DNA from: Hyalella azteca
Taxonomy: Eukaryota; Arthropoda; Malacostraca; Amphipoda; Hyalellidae
NCBI RefSeq assembly: GCF_000764305.2
Contig: NW_025939587.1
Span: forward strand, 62,001 to 126,000
Direction of reading: 5' to 3'
Length of the DNA: 64,000 bases
Shown: in pieces, positions 1-9,840 of the stretch
Layout: the number at the start of each line of letters is the position of its first letter
Position numbering within the stretch: position 1 is the stretch's first letter
Notes under the pieces: model-generated
Database searches by the model: none
What the model saw: only the letters and a program-made list of their open reading frames with translations
Told to the model about the DNA's origin: nothing
Translations under genes and position numbers: made by a program

Positions 1-99
1 TGTTTAAAAGTACGAGTAATGAGGAATGTATGATGTGAATTAGACGCCTATCGAGTTTTTCAAATTTTAATTAAATACTATTTCGTAAAAAGTGTCAAA

Positions 100-137
100 A
101 TGGGCCCATTGCCCCACCCCTGGGGCAATGGGCCCAT
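100..137. repeat. Perfect inverted repeat, 17-bp arms, 4-nt loop
   Basis: Arms at 100-116 and 121-137 are exact reverse complements around a CCCC loop. The arms are GC-rich (ATGGGCCCATTGCCCCA) in AT-rich surroundings, so the hairpin would be very stable in RNA or single-stranded DNA. No partner element, terminal duplication or gene is visible next to it. Its role is unknown. Confidence 0.9.
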
Positions 138-1029
138 GGGCTTGGGGCAAGGCGCCCACCCTCGGTCCCTTTACCACAAAATAAGAGGTTAAAATGTCCC
201 TGATTATCGATACAGAAACGAAAATCGAAATTCGAAGGTAAAAGCTTGCACAGTAGCCGCTACATTGGAGCTCTATATAGAAATGCTCTTTATTTTGTTC
301 ATTTAATGAAGTTCATTTTGCATCGGCCACAGCTAATGCTTGGGCATCTCCTCGCACGCTAATGTTATTGTCTTTACACATTTTTCTGCAAGCAAGAAAT
401 TCACGTACTTCTGTCCAGATTGAATTGACGTAGCCATTCATGCATGTAGCCCTTCCCAAATAAAAATTGTAAAAATATAATGGATATAAGAAATGAAAAA
501 ATATAACACCTGCTGTGAATTAAGATAATAGAATATTTACATGAATGGACCATTTATATAGCACGATAACGATTTTTACATTAGTAAATGAAGCGACCAG
601 AATATATACGTACAGACAAGACATGTTCAAATAACCGCAAACGCATATAAGCCAGTGAAATAATTCAGACAGAAAGGGTACAAAAGAAGGAAACATGTGA
701 TAAGCAACCATAACCGTAATTCGAATAGTTACGATAGAATTTCAAAGATACTTTCAACGCTTATGTGACAAAAGCTTTTCAGTGAAATGAGTGAATAATT
801 TTATGGCGTGCTCAGCAAAGAAGAACTCCAGAGTAAATGGCATATGCAATATGAAGTGACATGAATAAATAAATAAAAGTAAAAAAGTTGCGCGAAAAGA
901 AGTGTGAGCATAATTTCTGAAATTATTAAGATGTAGTATGCGCCATCATGTGGCATACGCAATCGTGTGGCATGTAGTGGCACGCGCGATTGATAATCCG
1001 GTGCCACAAAAACGGCGAGCATTATTAAT
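138..1029. other. AT-rich stretch without recognisable gene
   Basis: Only short chance frames are present. I see no family motif, splice-bounded exon, RNA gene or tandem array. Confidence 0.6.
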
Positions 1030-1684
1030 TTACTCTCTGCCGGGAGCACAGCCGTGCACCACCAATTTTGTGCACCAATAAGCCTTGAATCGAACGCCTT
1101 GGATCTCTCCGGACATCCACCAATCAGTCGTGAACCACTCTGCTTTGTCCTCTTCCGGCCTTGCATAAAACCTGACGTGCACCACAATGCCGCGAATCGA
1201 ATGTGATTTCCGGGCATCGTTAAATTACGTAATTCCACGTTCACCGCATCTGAGGTTAAGTTTCAGATAGCATAGTTATGTTCCAAAATTTATCGTCCAT
1301 CGACTAGTGGCCGTTTGACCGAGGGCTGGTTCGACGCACGGCCGAGATATGATTGTCGTGGATTCGGCAGAGAAGTTAATAAGGATGGAGCTTTTGTTAA
1401 AGATGTTGCATGCTGTGCCTGAGCCTGAGTTCAACAGCTTTTTTTTACGACGACGTGCTCGCAATTGCAAATTAATGTTCGTATTGGGATGTATATAAAC
1501 CCCGCCGCCTTATGTTTTCGAATGGGTTATAAGTTATAGAGGTGAGTGGAAAATAAGTTGAATGTTTGCGCTATCTTCCTGCCATGTCCAGAAGTGTTGA
1601 AGGCTACGTTCCGGAAGGCAGGAATCATGATGGTCCATTACACTCAGGCAGTGGTGGTCTTCTGCAGCCGACCCTGACTGCCAC
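1030..1684 (-). mobile_element. Dispersed repeat copy 1 (modules A-X-B), minus orientation
   Basis: Read on the minus strand, this segment has module A (1684-1591), module X (1590-1362) and module B (about 1350-1030). A and B recur in opposite orientation at 7846-8255, and X recurs alone at 4460-4705. In the B copies the parallel translations share long stretches such as SRLIGGCPE and QNWWCTA at similar positions, so the two copies are clear homologues with many substitutions. No transposase or reverse transcriptase is encoded. It is probably a non-autonomous element or the decayed end of a larger transposon. A long open frame at 801-1244 overlaps B and is part of this repeat, not a gene. Confidence 0.8.
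1362..1590. repeat. Repeat module X, copy 1
   Basis: It begins attcggcagagaag and ends cttcctgccatgtcca, matching 4460-4705 at very high identity. It lacks a 16-bp internal piece present in the other copy and has a shorter T-run. The flanks outside the two X copies are unrelated, so these ends look like real unit boundaries. No terminal inverted repeat is visible. Confidence 0.8.
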
Positions 1685-1775
1685 ATAATCAATTGACAAG
1701 ACCACGAAGTTCTCAGTGCACTTAATTATCATGCATTAACACATTGCAAGCATTACCACATGAATAACTTTCTTG

Positions 1776-2085
1776 GCATACTGCAACTACATGCTGCATG
1801 CCTAGCATACTACCACCACATACTGCATGCCTAGCATACTGGCACCTCATGCTGCATGCCCAGCATACTGCCACCACATGCTGCATGCCCAGCATACTGC
1901 CACCACATGCTGCATGCCTAGCATACTGCCACCACATGCTGCATGCCTAGCATACTACCACCACATTCTGCATGCCCAGCATACTGCAGCATTGTCATGT
2001 GACATACATGATCTCAGAACCACATGCTGCATGCCTAGCATACTGCAGCATTGTCATGTGGCATACATGATCTCAGAACCACATG
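1776..2085. repeat. 29-bp minisatellite with 59-bp terminal variant
   Basis: Units resemble agcatactgccaccacatg followed by ctgcatgcc, with period 29 (for example 1861 to 1890). The distal part (about 1978-2085) changes to a ~59-bp composite unit: one minisatellite unit plus a segment containing gcattgtcatgtg and catgatctcagaac, present twice. Open frames on both strands here (His/Ala/Cys-rich) are by-products of the array. Confidence 0.9.
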
Positions 2086-4459
2086 GCATTCTCGAGCAGA
2101 TCTCGACTCTCTAGTCGACGTGTAAGCCGGTAGCGGTCGGCCCCGCTCGGCACCCTACAACTTTCAGTCTGTAAGAGTCTGCAATTTGCAGCGCGTTAAG
2201 TGCTGCTGCTGCAGGCTAAGTAAGGGCATAAATGTCTGCAGCGGAGACATGTTCAGACGCAGATGTTGAACTCTGTTGCAGTTGCAGCTGCAGCTCGGAA
2301 GAATGTGTGTTGCAGCTGCTAAGGTGTATAGCACAGATGTAATTCATGTTAACATTTCTGCCTAAATTGTTCTTACATTGCTGATCTTAATTTGATTGCA
2401 GCTGTTGATTTGATTTATTGCTTGATGTTGATTGGATGTATTGGATGCAGCTCAGATGTACAGCTGTGTATTAGATGTATTGGATGATGGTGTATCTGGG
2501 TGCTGCATGCAGCAGTAGCTCGGTTGAAAAGAACTGTACATTAATGCTACTAATTTATTCACAAGTATTGCAGTATATATAATAACTTGTATGTTACAGC
2601 CAATATAAAATTAAAGGAAATTATAACAACTAAAACCCCTTTTCACAAGCGACGCAAATACTCAACTGGAAATAACATCATATTGCACCCACTGCAGATT
2701 CACAACATAATTTTTCGTACAAAATTCCACATCACAGCAGTAATATCAGCGCACATTTGAGTGCTGGAGTTTTAGGTGGAAGACCATAATTAAAAATACC
2801 GCAGCAATAAAGATTATTAAAAAAACATAAATAGATACTATACTATAAATAATACTATAAAATACATGCTAAGAAATTCTGTAGATAGTATAGATAACAA
2901 AAAAATACTGCAGTTGTATAGAATGGGTATATAGACTGGGTCTGCTGTGGCATAGACTGGGAGGTCTGCTGCTTGGCTGGTCTATCTCACCGCGCAGGAA
3001 TGCTAATGAGTTGCCAGTGCATTGTCGGTTGATCAGATGCAGCAGTGGCTGTAGATTACTTAATGCCTGATAAACCTAACTCTATATACTGACATGAGCG
3101 TCTATCTGATGCTGCGATATGCTGTAGCTGGTATAATTCATTGAAAAATATAGCAAAATTTATAAAGTATAAGTAATGGTACACGGACTCCTGCATGTGT
3201 GTCATGTTTTGTATGGAAGTCATGCTTTTTTGCCATGCACAGTCATGTTTTGTGTACGATGAAACGCTCATTTTTCAAGCCGGCATATCAGCGAATGTAA
3301 CGAAAATCTGTGCTGTATGGTGCAGGCAATACATTTTTGTAAGTCTATTAGACTGCAAGAACAAAAGAAATGAAATGTATAATTAAAAAATATTAAATGC
3401 ACAAGTAAGGGCTACAATCCGAGCTAAGGTGCGTTTCTGAATGTTCCTTGAAAGACTTGGAATATTTTTTTGAATTTGAAATATACGGAGACGATAATAT
3501 TCTTGTGGAGATACGAGAAAGAAATCATGTTTCGGGAATAAGTTTCTTTTTAACACTAGTGAGGTTACAGATTTGTAAAGATGTTACCGAACGATGATTT
3601 GCACTGCAATCATTCAGAGGGTTCAAATCACCATAAGCAGTATTTATTAAATTCATCAATCCATTCAATATATCTTTAGAAGGTTTAAAGTGGTTTCCTG
3701 CTGTTAGCCATTGTTGTGAACAATCTTTAACGACTATATTACAGGACCAGTGTTTGCGGTTACATAACTCCTCCTCACTGCTAACAATTAACGCACTTAT
3801 CGTTACTGTGATTTGCTATAGACTACGTTGGCAGCTGTAATACAACTTATAAACCTGTTATGCAACTATCCTTTTGATGTGTCTTCCTGATTCACTTATC
3901 ATAGAAAAGTTACTCAACCTCTCCCAATATAATGACTTCTCACGTGGGGTAATTCTGAATTCAGAATATGAGTGATGGAAAAATGTGAATCAGATTCAAT
4001 TTGGACACGGAATTTATATGAACGATCGCTGTATTACTGCGCTGATGAATGGTTTTTAGTCATGTTGATGAATGGTTTTTTAGCGAAGCATTATATTAAG
4101 AAAAATATAATTTATAAAATTATAAAATTATTTCCATATACCAGAGCGACATAAGAAGGTAAAATGAGCAGCATTATTGTGTGGAGATCTATACCAACGG
4201 GGAATCTATACCAGCATCGAGCAGGATGGTGTAAGAAGCTGTATTAAAGTTAATAAGATTTAGCTCTGGTATTCTACTCATGGGAGGAGAGATGTCATAC
4301 AACTTTAGACGGCAACCGCATGAATATATTTATGAAGGAGGTAGCTCATATACATACAACTAAGGTTGTTCGCATGACTCCTGCCGCTTCCGTCTTGACC
4401 GTATAAAGTTGTGAGCGAATATTGGAAGCCAATCATGGGCCGACGGTAGGTCATTACTA
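2086..4459. other. Non-genic stretch with a CTG/CAG-rich patch
   Basis: About 2180-2520 is rich in gcagctgc-type words and TGGATGTATT repeats. Beyond 2540 the DNA is AT-rich with short A/T runs. A 23-bp direct duplication (gatgaatggtttttag core) lies at 4043-4084. No gene is recognised. Confidence 0.6.
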
Positions 4460-4705
4460 ATTCGGCAGAGAAGTTAATAAGGATGGAGCTTTTGTTGAAG
4501 ATGTTGCATGCTGTGCCTGAGCCTGAGTTCAACAGCTCTTTTTTTTACGGCGACGTGCTCGCAATTGCAAATTAATGTTCGTATTGGGATGTATATTTTT
4601 ATACGTACAATAAACCCCGCCGCCTTATGTTCTCGACTGGGTTATAAGTTATAGAGAAGAGTGGAAAATAAGTTGAATGTTTGCGCTATCTTCCTGCCAT
4701 GTCCA
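4460..4705. repeat. Repeat module X, copy 2
   Basis: It is a direct-orientation copy of 1362-1590 with the same two ends. It carries an extra 16-bp piece (tttttatacgtacaat) that, with the following bases, makes an AATAAA hexamer. Sequences on both sides differ from copy 1, so X can occur without modules A and B. Confidence 0.8.
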
Positions 4706-7700
4706 TCATTGTATTATATTATTTATAAACCAACCTCATTGTATTATTTTGCAATGTTTGTCGCAGTTTATTTCCTATGGGGACATACTTTTATTTATTA
4801 ATTATTTGATTTACATTTATAAAGATTTTGATTTTATTTGATAGAAACATTCATTTGTTTATAAATTAAGCATACTTAGGTTGATTAGCGATGGATTTTT
4901 TTCGTAATTGCGTCAATTTGCTAACGAATCGCGTCACGCAAATTAGATTTGCAAAACTTGTTGATTGAGCGTGACGCTTTGTAACGCGACATTGGCGATT
5001 GATTGCGTCAATTACAGAACATGTGCGCTCCAGCTCGATGTATCCAAAACACTAATGATCGTAAGACTTGTATGATCGAGAGCCAAATATGAAAATATTG
5101 TGATCACAGAACATGTGCGCTCAAGCGCAAAGCATATTGATCGTATGTGCTCAAGCGCAACGCGTTTGGAACTTGTTACGTGTCTACTTAGCTCGCACTG
5201 AACATGATCGAGCCTCGAGTGTCCAGATTACCTTGGCAGCTGTGTGAGTCCTCGGCATCAAAGCTTCATGGGACTTCATGTCGGGTCGGAGTCTCCTGAA
5301 GTATCCCTTGCGAGGTGGTGCTCTCAGATACAGAGTATCGCGCATGATAAGCTTAAATTAATTAAAGTTAAAATGCCGTTAAGTTGAGAGAGAAGCTAAG
5401 AAGCCTCATAGTTTGGCGTTATAATGCTCTATGGGCTTAAGAAATTACATTAACTACACCGTTCCTAATGATTTAGTTCAATGTGGACGTGAACAATTTC
5501 ACGTAATCCCTGAATGGATTACCTAACTGTTAGAAGTACTATTTTAGACTGTTTACCTGACTCATTCTCTGAATATTTTGAAATCAAGAACATGAGTTAA
5601 TTAAATGGAAGATACAAAACGGACTAACATCAAAATCACTGGTTTCTAACGACCGCTCCTAATGATTCTCTCTGATTACGATGTAGTAAAAGATTAACAG
5701 AAAATTTAAATTAGAATTGATTATAGGATGAAAATGTTCCTTAGAGAACAGGGAGGTCAAGCGGAAGAATTTGTTCCATGGCAGACATTCGATCATTTCA
5801 GTCATGTCTTATAATAGATGCGTCTTGACTGAAGCCTTACAAAGAATTGCGAACTTGCACTGCCTCTAGGGAAGCCCTGAGAACAAAAGGGCAGGATTCT
5901 AGTGGTTCCTCCGTACGTAGGAGTAGCTCAAATGAGTCCTAAAAACTGGACTTTGCTCAGGGCGTCTCCTCGAATTCCTCGTAAAGTTCAGTGCAATGCG
6001 TAGAGTATAATTTGGGATTTTGGACTTACCGTAATTTGTGCATCGTTGCGTCTCCATAAATTGCCGATGAACAGGGAAAACGTACGTTTATGCGTGGGCG
6101 ATTAAGAGTACAATTGCCTCTGCACTTCTCTGCGCGAGTTGAATTTGTTTGTAAATAATCAATTTACTAACACATTTTGCTTCGATTAGTAATAATATTT
6201 CGCAATAACCATTAAATTTAAGTCAAAAAGATCAATAATCAATAAATTTTTGAATTTTCTGATTGAATTAACAAATTAATCGCTGGCATCGATAAGAGCA
6301 GAGCCTTTTCGGAGTGAGAATAACGCACGATAAAATTCCTCCGCTTAGCCTGCCACATTCACTCACAATTATTTAAAACGCTGCCTAAAAAAGGTAGGCA
6401 AATTTTTTTTCAATACCTAATCCGAACCGCAAGTTCAAATCCTTATAATGTTCAGACAATTGTGCGACAAGCAGGCCTAAATCTCTGAGCTGAATATTAC
6501 TCTTGGTTTTTAATTTTTCATGCCCACCTAAGGTAATGAAGAGTTTGACTTATGAAGAAGATAAATTTCTGGAAATTGTATGTCTCATTGATCAGTGGTG
6601 AGCGCTTGAGATGCCAAGCTTGTATGGTGATTGATTTTTCAGGTAGCACTATGAAGCACTATTTTGAACATGGACCGTTATCTTTGAATGATTATTTTTA
6701 TGAATAAGTTCTTACGGAACTCATATATTAACCTATTCCATCAATGAACGGTTGTAAATTTATCATTTTTATTGCGCGAGTCATTTCATTAGAGTAGTTT
6801 TGGAAGTCAGTACCCTCATTTTTTAAAATTTTTTCCTTTGGTGTTAATTTATTGATCAAAATCGTTGCTCTAGTCAAATCAAAGCTCCAGTCCCGATTCT
6901 TGAGTAACAAAGCTCTTCCTAGAAATTTAGACTTCTTTTTATTACCAAATTTTCACACTTCTTCCTAGAAATTTAATTCCACAAAGAATTTAAAAGTTAT
7001 GAGGGATCAAATCGAAAGAGATTGCCAAAGGCATACTTGAGCCCCGCAACACGGCAAACCAAAGGCAAGGCGCACCATCAAGTTTCAGCTCTGACAGGCA
7101 AAGACCCAAAACTTGGTTCTTCAACATTCGGATTTACGAAGTTGTTGAAAATTAGCCCCGACTTCTCGAATAAAATAGCGAGTTTTGTTGCTAATCGTAA
7201 GCAGTTCCTGGAATTCCGACAGCTTAGTGAGTGTGGGGCGCTTGTGAAGCTCTAAATTCACAAAAAATATCCAAACTTCTCGAATAGATTTGCAGGCTTC
7301 TGAGAAATTGGACTTCGGTGTAGCATACGGGCTCCTAGAGGGTAATCTACCATAAAAAGTTGTCGGAAAATTGTAACAATATTTCTGTTCACGCAGGAAT
7401 TTTTATATTTCCGTTCCCTTTAAATTTTCGGTCATTTTTAATTCTCGGCCCGTTTTCATCGACAGGAAGTAACGGAATCATTAAATGGCTGAAACGATTC
7501 CCCATTTCTCGTGAACAGAAATAGCGGTGAATCCAGAATGCTCCGATGTCCATATATTTTCTTTTCTAGCTGCATAGATAAAATATAAATGCATTTATTA
7601 CATGCTACTAGGCCATGCATAGATAAAATGTATTTGAAATGAACTAAATACTACATGCAAAGATAAAATGATACTCGGCGATGCATAAAAAGTCAACAGT

Positions 7701-7845
7701 CGTTCATTTATTATGAATAGTGGCCATGGATAATTGGGTATACCCTGAGGGATTGCGCGCATCAGACATCACCCGCCGATGAAGCTGCCGATGCCAGGCT
7801 GTTGTGCCGCGGTGTGGTGCCCATGTGGTGGTACATATGGTTGAT
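4706..7845. other. Non-genic AT-rich stretch
   Basis: A degenerate direct repeat around acagaacatgtgcgctc occurs at about 5015 and 5105, with caagcgcaa words following to 5165. Otherwise only short chance frames are present, with no motif or exon I can support. Confidence 0.6.
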
Positions 7846-8255
7846 AAGGGTCGCCTGCCGAAGACCACCACTGCCCTGGATGTAATGGACCATCATGATT
7901 CCTGCCTTCCGGAACGTAGCCTTCAACACTTCTGGACCATCATATTTAGGCCGTGCGTCAAACTAGCCCTCGGTCTAACGGCCACTCGTCGAAGGACGAT
8001 AAATTTTGGAACATAACTATGCTATCTGAAACCTAACCTCAGTTGCGGTGAACGTAAAATTATGTAATTTAACGATGCCCGGAAGTAATATTCGATCCGC
8101 GGCCTGGTGGTGCACGGCAGGTTTTATGCAAGGCCGGAGGAGGACAAAGCCGAGTGATTCACGGCTGATTGGTGGATGTCCGGAGACATCCAAGGCGTTC
8201 GATTCAGGGCTTATTTGTGCACAAAATTGGTGGTGCACGGCTGCGCTCCCGTCGA
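7846..8255 (+). mobile_element. Dispersed repeat copy 2 (modules A-B, no X)
   Basis: Module A (7846-7935) matches the reverse complement of 1591-1684, and module B (7945-8255) matches the reverse complement of 1030-1350. Module X is absent between them. A 15-bp near-identical direct repeat, tatggttgataaggg / tatggttgataaagg, lies at 7836-7850 and 8307-8321 and could be a target-site duplication, although the right homology edge is about 50 bp inside it. The overlapping frames (7804-8016, 8048-8338 plus; 8017-8265 minus) are repeat-derived and carry no known domain. Confidence 0.75.
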
Positions 8256-8264
8256 ATAAGAGCA

Positions 8265-8284
8265 ACCAAACAGTGGTGTTTGGT
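8265..8284. repeat. Small hairpin beside repeat copy 2
   Basis: Perfect 8-bp arms (accaaaca / tgtttggt) enclose a 4-nt GTGG loop, between the right edge of the repeat and its possible flanking duplication. Confidence 0.7.
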
Positions 8285-8738
8285 GCGATCAGTTATTCCG
8301 TGTTGGTATGGTTGATAAAGGCAATCAAAAATATGTAATGATAGTTCTATTGAAGTAAAAGAGCAGTTAGACTATTTGAGCAATGACAATATAACAATGG
8401 TAAAATAATGTTATACCAGTAACCGATTAGATAATTTCCTAGAACATCAGGAATAGTTTCTGAAGCTCTAATGGTTTTAACAACGAAAGTTAGATCATTA
8501 TTAATTAAATGGATTAGAGTAAAGAAGAAATCTGACCATTATTCGTTCCGTATAATAAATCAGATGATATCCGTATAATAAATCAGTTAATTCACAAGCA
8601 AAGAAACAATCGCTCTACAGTTTCAGTCATATGACAATTTCAGACTCGGATACCAAATTCCTACGACAAAATTTGATTAAATTATACTTCCTTCTTTATT
8701 ACTAAAGCAATAAATAAAATCTGATGATAGTAATATCT

Positions 8739-8776
8739 TTGCAATCTTATAGTGTATATAGTGTATATAGTGTATA
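8739..8776. repeat. Short tandem repeat, TGTATATAG-like
   Basis: About three to four copies of a 9-10 bp tatagtgtat unit. It is a simple AT-rich microsatellite. Confidence 0.75.
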
Positions 8777-9370
8777 CTATGCACCTCCATATTGCAACCA
8801 AACATGTAACAAAGCTCTTGATCTACCAGGAAATTCGTTTACTTTTATTTTCTGACCGCAATGAACGGTGAACTTCATGCAGCGGTAACTAAAATAAACT
8901 CCCATGGTATACGGCGCTTCATGTTCATCGTAAATAAACTTATCTAAGCTCCATGAAAGTCGCTGGCAGTTCAGCTTCATTTCTGGCGCATTCTATAGGC
9001 ATGCAGGTTCTCGCTCCGCCATCTCTGGTCTATAGAGCATCGTGGCTCTCACGTAAAGAAGTCTTGCCTGTGCTATAAATTGTACTCTTGGTCGCACTGC
9101 TTTTCTTCTCTGCTGCTCCTCGACTGTAATACACTTTTGCAGTTTAAGGCGACTGCGATTGGGACGTAATTTGGCTATAACAGCGCAGTCAAACGTACCT
9201 TTCAGCATCACAACGTCAGCTCCTGCTATTTTTATGTCGCTTGTTCGCGCACTACTTCGTCTGTGTAGGCACCGTTGCTTATTCGATCGGAGTTCAATAA
9301 AAATGCTCTGAATAAATGTAAAACTAAAACCTATTGCGTACGTCGACTTTATACGGCCCGTGATGTCCAA
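8777..9370 (-). other. Open region with one internal stop, unrecognised
   Basis: On the minus strand a 125-codon frame (9370-8993) ends in TAG, and the same frame reopens at once for about 71 codons (8992-8777), giving nearly 200 codons with a single stop. The composition is mixed and non-repetitive, with a basic stretch in the first part and several Cys/Tyr in the second (for example YFSYRCMKF). An AAA|GTAAAC donor-like site lies near 8842 on this strand, and TAG|AA at the internal stop could act as an acceptor, but its pyrimidine tract is poor. I recognise no family. A 125-codon frame is about what chance gives in 64 kb of this composition, so this may be a decayed gene piece or nothing. 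Confidence 0.15.
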
Positions 9371-9699
9371 ATTTTTTCCTAAAGGTTATATTTAGCTTCA
9401 CATCATCTTCTGTACATAATAAATGTTTGTACTATTCAGAGACCACTAATTGGTATTCTTATTTCTTCATCTCATCATAATCATTAATTGAACTACAATC
9501 AACCTAGCGTGATCGCAGAAGCTGCAGTGGCGAGTATCATTGAACTTTTGATTGGTGTCATAATTTCCGGCAATCTTGAGTCCTCCACTCACGCATTTAA
9601 GAGCCGAGCTTTTATTTCTTACAAACTGAAGTGATGGAGCTTCATGAGCTCCACTCCTGAGACGTCGACAGTGTGGTGGTTGAGTGCTTCCTGCCGAGT
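9371..9699. other. Short non-genic spacer
   Basis: No recognisable gene. The first diverged units of the following 27-bp array begin near its end. Confidence 0.5.
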
Positions 9700-9840
9700 G
9701 TTTGAGGGTTGTCGTTTGGCTGGAGTGTTTAAAGGTTGTCATTTAGCTGGAGTGTTTGAAAGTTGTCATTTAGCTGGAGTGTTTGAAAGTTGTCATTTAG
9801 CTGGAGTGTTTGAAGGTTGTCATTTAGCTGGAGTGTTTGA
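9700..9840. repeat. 27-bp minisatellite, about 5 copies
   Basis: Units start GTTTGAAAGTTGTCATTTAG at 9700, 9727, 9754, 9781, 9808 and 9835 (partial). The period is a multiple of three, so a plus-strand frame runs through with a nine-residue GVFESCHLA repeat. Its regularity comes from DNA-level duplication, and no domain or splice context supports a gene. Confidence 0.9.

Noticed and set aside
801..1244. 147-codon frame as a gene
   Set aside because: Its central part is the B module of a dispersed repeat also found at 7945-8255.
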